From an uncultured bacterium (GTDB lineage: Bacteria; Patescibacteriota; Minisyncoccia; SW-4-49-11): 5,837 nt of DNA. The DNA is taken from positions 1 through 5,837 of the forward strand of contig CAJXTH010000050.1 in assembly GCA_913060955.1 (NCBI GenBank). The letters run 5' to 3'. A program made the position numbers and the translations under genes. This document shows, piece after piece, positions 1 to 5,443 of this stretch (the first letter of the stretch is position 1; the number at the start of each line of letters is the position of its first letter). The notes under the pieces are model-generated. The model saw only the letters and a program-made list of their open reading frames with translations. It was not told the DNA's origin and ran no database searches.

Positions 1-81
1 TGGACCGGGCTAGACGATGAGGCCACTTACGAATTCAAGTATACGGGAAAGTCCGATTTCTGTCAATATGATCAACGATAA
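1..81 (+). CDS. 3' end of an upstream gene (partial, unknown product)
   Basis: Frame 1 is open from the first base to a TAA at 79-81 and gives 26 residues ending in KSDFCQYDQR. The other two forward frames stop within the first 20 bases, and all three reverse frames stop inside the first 40 bases. The stretch is more GC-rich than the following spacer, and a good -10 hexamer begins 7 nt after the stop, as expected at a gene boundary. The acidic and aromatic tail with a single Cys gives no family assignment. An open run this short can occur by chance, so this is a tentative call. Confidence 0.4.
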   Translation, partial: WTGLDDEATYEFKYTGKSDFCQYDQR

Positions 82-83
82 AT

Positions 84-112
84 TTGCTTATAATCAGAAC
101 TTTAGGTATAAC
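84..112 (+). promoter_or_regulatory. candidate promoter(s) of the membrane protein gene
   Basis: A perfect TATAAT lies at 89-94 in the spacer before the gene at 144, but without a convincing -35. An overlapping alternative is TTGCTT (84-89), a 17-nt spacer and TATAAC (107-112). Either would give a leader of roughly 25-42 nt. The choice between them cannot be made from sequence alone. Confidence 0.4.
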
Positions 113-132
113 AAGAATGTAATCCACGTTTT

Positions 133-137
133 GGGAG
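133..137 (+). promoter_or_regulatory. ribosome binding site, GGGAG
   Basis: GGGAG sits 6 nt before the ATG at 144 and supports that start. It is the only clear Shine-Dalgarno-like site before any gene in the window. Confidence 0.55.
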
Positions 138-143
138 TAGTAT

Positions 144-686
144 ATGAAGAAAAATACATCTCCCAACATGTGGAGAGGTTTTTTCAAAAATTTAGAAAAG
201 TACCCGGTACTTTACATAGGCGTCTCAGTAGTGTCATTCAGCTCAGTAATCTTATGGAGAAGTAATGATTTTCCAAAAGATCTAATTGTGTATCTAGGGT
301 TTCTATTTGTAAATTGGGTGCTATCTGGGACTCACTTAGTATTCTTAGCAATTCTCTTTTGCTTCGAATATGGTGCTGTTGAAGAGCACATATCTACAAG
401 CAAAGGGCTTCCAGCCAAAAGGTATCCGTTAGTCCTCAATAGACTAAAACGGCTTCTCTTGGCTAGTACGAGTTCCTTTGGAATACTGCTGATTTTGATT
501 TTCGGAGACAATGAAGTTTTTGGATCAGACCAACCCTTCTTTATTATCCAACAATTTACTTTGTGGGTAATTCTTCTCAGAATATATCATCATAGCAGCT
601 CTAGAGAATCAGATTCTGTCGTTGAAGCTTCAGTGGTTTCAGTAATAGGAAATTGGTTCTTGTCGACCATTCCGTTTCTTATATAA
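144..686 (+). CDS. multi-spanning membrane protein, function unknown
   Basis: I do not recognise this 180-residue protein. It is strongly hydrophobic, with about five likely membrane segments: residues 21-38, 47-76 (long, possibly two passes or a re-entrant stretch), 103-121, 131-147 and 161-180. The last helix runs to the C-terminus. The N-terminus is basic (MKKN, then R11, K15, K19), and the longest soluble loop (77-102) carries several Lys and Arg, so both are probably cytoplasmic. No catalytic motif or enzyme signature is visible. The start is supported by GGGAG 6 nt upstream. The gene is AT-rich (about one third GC in the row counted), unlike the 777-4497 block. A strong terminator begins at its stop codon, so it is probably a single-gene unit. 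It could be an immunity-like or small integral membrane protein, but nothing in the sequence decides this. Confidence 0.8.
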   Translation: MKKNTSPNMWRGFFKNLEKYPVLYIGVSVVSFSSVILWRSNDFPKDLIVYLGFLFVNWVLSGTHLVFLAILFCFEYGAVEEHISTSKGLPAKRYPLVLNRLKRLLLASTSSFGILLILIFGDNEVFGSDQPFFIIQQFTLWVILLRIYHHSSSRESDSVVEASVVSVIGNWFLSTIPFLI

Positions 687-717
687 AGGTTAGTATACGC
701 TTATGCTAACCTTTTTT
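685..717 (+). terminator. intrinsic terminator after the membrane protein gene
   Basis: A 13-bp stem (685-697 with 702-714, one T:G wobble) closes a CGCT tetraloop and runs into six T residues (712-717). The stem starts inside the TAA stop codon of the preceding gene. Confidence 0.9.
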
Positions 718-728
718 GTTGATTTTTA

Positions 729-751
729 TTGACATTTGTGCTAGTTATACA
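729..751 (+). promoter_or_regulatory. possible promoter of the cysteine-peptidase-like gene
   Basis: A consensus TTGACA lies at 729-734, after the terminator and before the ATG at 777. The best -10-like hexamer, TATACA at 746-751, is only 11 nt away, too close for a normal sigma-70 pair. No good hexamer lies at 16-18 nt. A promoter is expected here because the terminator isolates the next gene, but its exact elements are uncertain. Confidence 0.3.
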
Positions 752-776
752 GTGTTGATGTTCTTTGATTAGTCTG

Positions 777-1628
777 ATGAAAAAAAGATTTCGACCAATT
801 CAATTTCTTCGCAAGGTTGCAATAATTGCTTTGTTTGGGCTCATATTTGGAGGGTCTGCAGTTGGAGTAGTTACTGTGGTGGATCATTTCACTCAACCAA
901 CCCCACGGTTGGCTTTTGCAAACCAAGTCAGAATTGGAAAAGCTTCATTGGATCTATATCCAGTACGATTTACTCCATATGATCAACATCTACGGTTTGC
1001 CTCCCCTCCCCGTGGATCATGTGTTGTTCTTTCCATTCTAAATTCTGTTTGGTCTGGTGGAGAAGGATCCGTTGTCGATCTCCCAGTTGTTTCCCTTACC
1101 GGAGATGATTGGGAAATCCATTTCGACAGATTCATGTATGAAACAGAACGTGGTAGAAAAGATATCGGTCCTATTTCTCTGGATGGAAAAATTGAAGGAG
1201 TACAATTTCCTGGTCTTACTGATGACGAGTCAAAATCTATGGAGTTATCTCATCAGCTCTTGCATGTCTATTATTGGGCAGAAGGGAAGGATGGGGGAAA
1301 GCCTGAAGTTTGGCTTCAGATGTTCTACCCTGAAAGCCTTGGTTTTCAGGTGAAATCTGGAAACCGGCTAACTCCTGAAGTAGTGAATTCTTTGCAGAAT
1401 CGACTTCCGGTACTGGTCCACATCAGAAAGGATCCCTCTCGGATTCTTCCCGACTGGGATGCGTATGAGGGGAGAAATACCTCCCATGTAGTGGCATTAA
1501 TTCAACGGTCAGGACAGCTATACATAGCCGACAATAACGAAAAGCATTTGATTCTTGTAACTGAGGATCAGATTCGAAACATTCTGAGTTTGGATGATTC
1601 CAAACTCCACTACGTCACAGACAAGTGA
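777..1628 (+). CDS. membrane-anchored papain-like/C39-like cysteine peptidase homologue (predicted)
   Basis: This 283-residue protein has a basic N-terminus (MKKRFRPIQFLRK) and one membrane helix at about residues 13-36. The rest is soluble and probably faces outward, as a signal anchor or uncleaved signal. Two blocks resemble cysteine peptidases of the C39/papain-like fold: RGSCVVLSILNSVW, with Cys82 at the start of a helix, and SHVVALIQRSGQLYIADNN, with His237 before a beta-hairpin and Asp252/Asn253 after it. The strand LPVLVHI (210-216) occupies the place of the usual 'G-P-V-I-V' strand. The usual oxyanion Gln ahead of the Cys is not obvious, since PPRG precedes it. ATG 777 is preferred; a TTG at 765 is also in frame but adds only four residues. 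No Shine-Dalgarno is visible. Terminators on both sides make it monocistronic. It could be an active protease, a peptidoglycan amidase-like hydrolase of the same fold, or a degenerate relative. The gene is certain; the family rests on motif order alone. Confidence 0.85.
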   Translation: MKKRFRPIQFLRKVAIIALFGLIFGGSAVGVVTVVDHFTQPTPRLAFANQVRIGKASLDLYPVRFTPYDQHLRFASPPRGSCVVLSILNSVWSGGEGSVVDLPVVSLTGDDWEIHFDRFMYETERGRKDIGPISLDGKIEGVQFPGLTDDESKSMELSHQLLHVYYWAEGKDGGKPEVWLQMFYPESLGFQVKSGNRLTPEVVNSLQNRLPVLVHIRKDPSRILPDWDAYEGRNTSHVVALIQRSGQLYIADNNEKHLILVTEDQIRNILSLDDSKLHYVTDK

Positions 1629-1639
1629 CGCAATCCTGT

Positions 1640-1676
1640 AAAGAGGCATTTCAACTAAAGTGTCTCTTTTTCTTTT
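1640..1676 (+). terminator. intrinsic terminator after the cysteine-peptidase-like gene
   Basis: The stem AAAGAGGCA (1640-1648) pairs with TGTCTCTTT (1661-1669) with one G:T wobble, and is extended by three weaker pairs around a six-base loop. A T-rich run (1667-1676) follows. It begins 11 nt after the TGA stop. Confidence 0.8.
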
Positions 1677-1680
1677 AGGA

Positions 1681-1704
1681 AAGTATATAGTTAAATATAT
1701 ACTT
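1681..1704. promoter_or_regulatory. 9-bp inverted repeat, candidate operator
   Basis: AAGTATATA (1681-1689) and TATATACTT (1696-1704) are perfect inverted arms separated by six bases. The repeat covers the -35 region of the promoter for the NUDIX-comEC operon. Its position fits a dimeric repressor or activator site. As a hairpin it would be weak and lacks a T tract, so it is not a terminator. Confidence 0.45.
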
Positions 1705-1711
1705 CAAGCTA

Positions 1712-1720
1712 TGGTACAAT
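1712..1720 (+). promoter_or_regulatory. extended -10 promoter of the NUDIX-comEC operon
   Basis: TGGTACAAT is a good extended -10 (TG-n-TATAAT type) with TACAAT at 1715-1720. The -35 region (TTAAAT at 1691-1696, 18-nt spacer) is poor, which is typical when a TGn extension is present. Transcription would start near 1727, giving a leader of about 15 nt with no Shine-Dalgarno before the ATG at 1742. Confidence 0.6.
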
Positions 1721-1741
1721 ACATACAATAATTTGATTCCT

Positions 1742-2251
1742 ATGGAAACTTCTCCCAAAGATCAAGTAATTCAGCTCATTCCTGACTTGTCTCACCGAGA
1801 TAAGGAGATGGTGGAGCGGGCCTTGGCCTTTCGAGCTCGATCTACGGTATTGGCTATTATTCGGCGTCCGGACGGAAAGATCTTGGTGGACAAGGGAACA
1901 GATCCTACTCGAGATTTGACGTTTTATCGGGCACCAGGTGGAGGGATTGACTTCGGTGAACATTCGCATGACGCGGTAGTCCGAGAAGTTATGGAAGAAA
2001 TGCAACTGGAGATCAGAGCAGTCGATACGTGGAAGATTGTGGAAAATATTTTTACCCACAAAAACAAACTAATGCATGAGATTTTGTTTTTGACATACTG
2101 TGAATTCGTTGATCAGAGTCTTTATGACCAGGAAGAATTCTTGATCGAAGAGCCAGGACGTGAGTCTACCTACGCAACCTGGAAAACTCTGGAAGAAATC
2201 GAGTCACAGGGAGCTGTACTCTTCCCAGAGGCAATGAGAGAACTGTTCTAG
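1742..2251 (+). CDS. NUDIX hydrolase, first gene of the comEC operon
   Basis: NUDIX proteins hydrolyse nucleoside diphosphates linked to another group, using divalent metal held by the Nudix box. This 169-residue protein has the box at residues 67-89. G67 and E73 are followed by REVMEE (81-86), which supplies the metal ligands E82, E85 and E86. The usual Gly before the last hydrophobic residue is Gln88 here, a departure from GX5EX7REUXEEXGU. The preceding strand (VLAIIRRPDGKILVDKG) and FYRAPGGG are typical of the fold. The N-terminal 30 residues form an extra helical stretch. There is no signal peptide, so the protein is cytoplasmic. ATG 1742 is preferred over an in-frame TTG at 1733. Only one base separates its TAG from the next ATG, so it is co-transcribed and probably translationally coupled with comEC. 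Substrate is not predictable; the operon suggests nucleotide clean-up or salvage linked to DNA uptake, which is inference. Confidence 0.93.
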   Translation: METSPKDQVIQLIPDLSHRDKEMVERALAFRARSTVLAIIRRPDGKILVDKGTDPTRDLTFYRAPGGGIDFGEHSHDAVVREVMEEMQLEIRAVDTWKIVENIFTHKNKLMHEILFLTYCEFVDQSLYDQEEFLIEEPGRESTYATWKTLEEIESQGAVLFPEAMRELF

Positions 2252-2252
2252 T

Positions 2253-3686
2253 ATGAGGTACGCTACACGATATTATTTCGGAGTAGCGGCTATGCTTGCT
2301 TGGATGTCTGGGGTCTTTATTGGCTCCAGATTTTTTGTTTCAGAAAAGATTATTTTCATTTGGTTGATTGCGCTTGGTATTGGGGGTATATTCCGAAAAA
2401 GGTGGGGAATAGGAGCGATCATAGTAATTGGAATATTTCTTGCCGGGGTGCTGCGTATGAATCATTCTCTTGACACCTATCAAAGGGTTCGAGACAATCT
2501 CATAGACCAGGATACGTATCAAGTGGTTGTAGATTCTTCTGCCAGAATTCGTTCATATGGTATGCAGTATCAAGTAATAGACCGGCAAACAGGAGCCCGA
2601 TACTTTCTTACAACTCGATCTGGGAAGTATAAATATGGTCAAGTGGTGGCGGCCAAAGGAAATCTTTCGTATCCAGAGAATCCAGCAATTCAACGATATT
2701 TGCTCGGGAAAAACATCCATTCGTATGTATCTGCTCGAGATGGCCAGGTAATTGGTGAAGAGTGTAGTCTGTGGTGCCAGTCACTCCGGTCTATTCAATC
2801 ATTCAAAGAATGGTTTATGAATCTCATAGATAGAGCGTACCCGGGTAGAGTAGGGGAGTTCTTGAAAGGTATTTTGGTTGGGTATACTGACACGCTACCA
2901 GAAGAAACCAAGGAAGCCTTTCGTCGAACAGGGGTTACCCATATTTTAGCTGTCTCAGGGTACAATGTTTCGATTTTTGTGGTTTTGATTTACCAATCAA
3001 TGCTGAATTGGCAGATACATCGTAGGTATTCGGCCTTGCTGACAATCCTCGTGGTAGGAATTTTTACTCTGATGACCGGAGCTGAGGCCTCGATTATTCG
3101 AGCAAGTCTGTTTGCAAGCATACTTTTGGTTGGGGAGGTGATGCGTAGATATGCGAGCGGATGGTATCCATTGCTTCTGTGTGCAAGTATTATGCTTGCC
3201 GTGAATCCTACCTATATTGCCTACGACATAGGCTTTCAACTATCATTTCTCGCGGTTATTGGTCTCATGCTGTATGGAAATCTGTTTGATACCTTTTCTC
3301 AGGGTCTCCCGGCACTTACTCTCAAGTCTTTGATTGGTGAGACTGTTGCCGCCCAGATCATGGTACTTCCTATCTTGGTTTATCATTTTGGCGAGTTTTC
3401 TGTAATTTCTATTCTGGCAAATGCGCTCATTGTTCCACTCATCCCGTTGGCCATGCTTTGGGGATTTGTTTCGAGTATTTTATACAGCCTTATCCCAGTG
3501 CCTGTTTTCACTGTACCACTTGAGCTCTTGATTGAGAGTTTAATATTCATAAATCAGACCGTTGCCAACGTGCCCTGGGCGATGCTGGAAGTCCCAAGTA
3601 TTGAGATTTGGCAAGTTGGGGTGTCCTATCTGATCTTAGGATTCCTAGGTTGGCTTCCTATTCGGTATCGTCATCATCATGTATAA
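2253..3686 (+). CDS. comEC: ComEC/Rec2-type DNA uptake channel, membrane part (split ComEC)
   Basis: ComEC forms the inner-membrane channel that carries single-stranded DNA into the cell during transformation. This 477-residue protein has N-terminal membrane helices (about 8-28, 32-47, 51-67), then a soluble OB-fold-like region (about 80-165, with ARIRSYGMQYQV at 97-108), then the Competence domain (about 195-470). Recognisable family blocks are LPEETKEAFRRTGVTHILAV followed by SGYNV (215-239), IGFQLSFLAVIGL (326-338), and AAQIMVLPILVYHFGEFSVI (366-385) followed by SILAN. C171 and C175 in the soluble region could form a disulfide. The C-terminal metallo-beta-lactamase domain of full-length ComEC is missing and is encoded by the next gene, whose start lies inside the last codons here (8-nt overlap). 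The start at 2253 is set by its 1-nt distance from the NUDIX stop; no Shine-Dalgarno is visible, so coupling is likely. Confidence 0.95.
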   Translation: MRYATRYYFGVAAMLAWMSGVFIGSRFFVSEKIIFIWLIALGIGGIFRKRWGIGAIIVIGIFLAGVLRMNHSLDTYQRVRDNLIDQDTYQVVVDSSARIRSYGMQYQVIDRQTGARYFLTTRSGKYKYGQVVAAKGNLSYPENPAIQRYLLGKNIHSYVSARDGQVIGEECSLWCQSLRSIQSFKEWFMNLIDRAYPGRVGEFLKGILVGYTDTLPEETKEAFRRTGVTHILAVSGYNVSIFVVLIYQSMLNWQIHRRYSALLTILVVGIFTLMTGAEASIIRASLFASILLVGEVMRRYASGWYPLLLCASIMLAVNPTYIAYDIGFQLSFLAVIGLMLYGNLFDTFSQGLPALTLKSLIGETVAAQIMVLPILVYHFGEFSVISILANALIVPLIPLAMLWGFVSSILYSLIPVPVFTVPLELLIESLIFINQTVANVPWAMLEVPSIEIWQVGVSYLILGFLGWLPIRYRHHHV

Positions 3687-4497
3687 ACTACTTCTTCCCG
3701 TACTATTGTGTATTGGTATAGTCTCCTTGCTGGGTACTCATCAATCAGTATGGAATCCAGGCAATCGTGTATCGTTTTTAAATATCGGGCAAGGGGACGC
3801 AACACTGATCCAAACAACATCTGGGGTTCGAATCTTGGTAGACTGCGGACCTCCTGGGGGTCCAATTTTGGATCGACTGCAAGATCAATTGGGGTTTGTA
3901 TCTCGGAGAATAGACATGTTAGTCATCACTCACGGAGATAGTGATCATTATGGCGGCTGCCAAGATGTGCTCGACTACTATCAGATTGGCACAACCATGA
4001 TTAACGGGGTAAATGATCCTGAAAATGAAGCCTACACCACGTTTCTGGAAGGAATCTATGCTGAGACCCGGGTGATTCCAGGAATAGCCGGAACAAGCAT
4101 AACTCATCAGGATCTTGAAATTACCGTATTAGCTCCCGAGCCAGGTGTTTGGGGGCAAGAATCCAAAGATGATAACGAATATTCTATTGTACTTCACCTC
4201 AATACTCCGACCAAAGACTTTTTGCTTACGGGAGATATTCCTATATTGGTTGAGAGTCAGTTGGTTGCGTCTGGGTATCTATTGGATGTAGATGTTCTCA
4301 AAGCCGGACATCATGGGAGCAATACCTCTACCGGAAGCGCTCTTTTGGACGCAACTTCTCCTGAAGAAGTCATTATTTCAGCTGGAGCTGACAATTCTTT
4401 TGGACATCCTCATCCTGAAGTAATAACACGACTTGAAAACAAAAACATAACAATTCGAGAAACGAAAAACCACTCTAGTATTGACTTTTCATTTTAA
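3679..4497 (+). CDS. ComEC-type metallo-beta-lactamase domain protein (second half of split ComEC)
   Basis: This 272-residue protein is the nuclease-like domain normally fused to the end of ComEC, where it is thought to degrade the non-transported DNA strand. One membrane helix (about 3-19) places the domain outside the membrane. Family motifs follow in order: FLNIGQGDATLI (33-44), LVDCG (53-57, D55), THGDSDHYGG (84-93), NEYSIVL (166-172), LLTGD (182-186), LKAGHHGS (207-214) and ISAGADNSFGHPHPEV (233-248). The metal site HGDSDH has Asp where many metallo-beta-lactamases have the second His, a pattern usual for the ComEC branch. H85, D89, H90, D186 and the His211-His212 pair are retained, so it looks active. 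ATG 3679 overlaps the end of the channel gene (ATGTATAA), with no Shine-Dalgarno, so translation probably depends on re-initiation. The helix matches the final helix that precedes the domain in one-piece ComEC proteins. Confidence 0.93.
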   Translation: MYKLLLPVLLCIGIVSLLGTHQSVWNPGNRVSFLNIGQGDATLIQTTSGVRILVDCGPPGGPILDRLQDQLGFVSRRIDMLVITHGDSDHYGGCQDVLDYYQIGTTMINGVNDPENEAYTTFLEGIYAETRVIPGIAGTSITHQDLEITVLAPEPGVWGQESKDDNEYSIVLHLNTPTKDFLLTGDIPILVESQLVASGYLLDVDVLKAGHHGSNTSTGSALLDATSPEEVIISAGADNSFGHPHPEVITRLENKNITIRETKNHSSIDFSF

Positions 4498-4509
4498 TTC
4501 AAGTATATT
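4481..4509 (+). promoter_or_regulatory. candidate sigma-70 promoter of the TrmB-like regulator
   Basis: TTGACT (4481-4486), a 17-nt spacer and TATATT (4504-4509) match consensus at 5/6 and 5/6. The -35 lies within the last codons of the preceding gene, so the regulator can be transcribed apart from the comEC operon. Expected start is near 4516, giving a leader of about 36 nt. A second TTGACA at 4508-4513 with TATTTA (4530-4535, 16-nt spacer) is a weaker alternative that would give a very short leader. No terminator is visible between 4497 and 4552, so read-through from comEC is also possible. Confidence 0.5.
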
Positions 4510-4551
4510 GACAACTGACATTAACATTTTATTTACCATAACCATAGTCGA

Positions 4552-5304
4552 ATGGAAGAAGCACTTGTAGCAGAGCTGCGACGATTAGAGTTTTCTGAAA
4601 AAGAAGCCAAAGTATATATCGCAGCCATGAAATTGGGAACCTCCACCATGCAAAAGATCGCCAAGCTGTCTGGAGTGAACCGAGCAACCACATACGTAGC
4701 CGTAGAAGCCCTCATGCACCGAGGACTCATGTCTTCAGTTACCAAAGGGAAAAAACGATACTTCACCGTAGAAGATCCGGATAAAATCCAATCCGTCCTG
4801 GAAAAAGAACGACTTGAACTCGCCGAGAAGGAAAAGACCGTAGAGTCCGTCATGCCCAAACTCACTGAAATGTTCGCCGTAACCCACGGAGCAGGGCAGA
4901 AACCCCAAGTACGCTTCTATGAAGGGATGGAAGGTCTAAATATAGTTCGGGAAGAGATTCTTAAGAGAAAAGATACCGATAGTTACAATATTTACAACAA
5001 AAAATATTTTTTAGAAGTTTTTCCTGAGAAAGATCAAGAAGTATTCATAAAAAAAATTGATTCTAAAAAAAGAAAAGGGACTAGTATTCTAGCATCTAAC
5101 ACTGGAATCTATAATGTAGAAGCAAGAGGAATAAAGAGATACGTAATTGATGAAAAACTATATGATCATCCTATAGACTTTTGTGTTTTTGATAATAAAG
5201 TATCAATAACTAAGCTCGATAATAATCCTATTTCAATTATAATCGAGAACGAAACTATAGCTGAAGCAATGAAATCGATCTTGAAATTAGTTGTAAAAAA
5301 ATAG
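4552..5304 (+). CDS. TrmB-like transcriptional regulator (mosaic gene)
   Basis: This 250-residue protein has the layout of TrmB-type regulators: an N-terminal winged helix-turn-helix (about 4-72), a coiled-coil linker rich in Glu and Lys (76-107), then a C-terminal sensing-type domain (about 118-250). In the helix-turn-helix, FSEKEAKVYIAAMKLGTST and IAKLSGVNRATTYVAVEAL are typical, with the recognition helix near 41-54. RFYEGMEGL (121-129) is the motif that commonly opens the second half in this family. Archaeal TrmB members sense sugars; the ligand here is unknown. The gene changes character around residues 128-141. The seven Arg codons before this point are six CGA and one CGC; after it there is one CGG and then four AGA. 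Ile codons go from ATC only to mostly ATT/ATA. GC falls from about 50% to 27%. No frameshift or stop occurs at the change. No Shine-Dalgarno precedes the ATG. It converges on the minus-strand gene, with a shared terminator. Confidence 0.9.
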   Translation: MEEALVAELRRLEFSEKEAKVYIAAMKLGTSTMQKIAKLSGVNRATTYVAVEALMHRGLMSSVTKGKKRYFTVEDPDKIQSVLEKERLELAEKEKTVESVMPKLTEMFAVTHGAGQKPQVRFYEGMEGLNIVREEILKRKDTDSYNIYNKKYFLEVFPEKDQEVFIKKIDSKKRKGTSILASNTGIYNVEARGIKRYVIDEKLYDHPIDFCVFDNKVSITKLDNNPISIIIENETIAEAMKSILKLVVKK

Positions 5305-5324
5305 TGCTTGGAAGCACTATTTTG
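5295..5324. terminator. bidirectional intrinsic terminator between convergent genes
   Basis: AAAATAGTGCTT (5298-5309) and AAGCACTATTTT (5312-5323) form a perfect stem with the loop around GG; the innermost pairs must open to make a workable loop. The stem overlaps the TAG stop of the regulator. T residues follow on the plus strand, and seven A residues (5295-5301) give a good U tract on the minus strand, so it can stop transcripts from both sides. For the minus-strand gene it lies about 120 nt past the stop. Confidence 0.8.
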
Positions 5325-5443
5325 ATTTTGAGGGCTACACGCTAATTCCTCCCATAATTTTTGAATAAACAATATTGTTCAGTTAAATGATAGTAAATGT
5401 ATGCTGATTTGTCAAAAGCTAACAAATATAAACCTGTGTAATC
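5305..5443. other. convergent intergenic spacer
   Basis: This 139-nt spacer lies between the ends of the regulator and the minus-strand gene. It begins within the shared terminator and contains a 12-bp palindrome, AACAATATTGTT, at 5368-5379. No open frame with gene-like features, RNA gene or repeat array is seen in it. Confidence 0.6.

Noticed and set aside
32..43. AATTCAAGTATA occurs here and again at 4496-4507.
   Set aside because: A single 12-base match in AT-rich sequence over nearly 6 kb is weak; the two copies lie in unrelated contexts (a probable coding tail and a promoter region) with no extended similarity.
17..265. Open frame of 82 codons on the plus strand overlapping the start of the membrane protein gene.
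   Set aside because: It overlaps the well-supported gene at 144 in another frame, has no Shine-Dalgarno, spans the promoter region, and its translation shows no family-like pattern.
1709..2059. 116-codon open frame on the minus strand.
   Set aside because: It is antisense to the NUDIX gene, including the Nudix box, and its translation has no recognisable features.
3671..3681. Short CAT repeat at the comEC junction considered as a phase-variation tract.
   Set aside because: Three trinucleotide units are too few for slippage, and gain or loss of a unit would not change the reading frame.
4533..4865. 110-codon open frame on the minus strand, Ser-rich.
   Set aside because: It is antisense to the TrmB helix-turn-helix region; the Ser-rich translation is what reverse reading of its Arg (CGA) and Glu/Lys codons would give.
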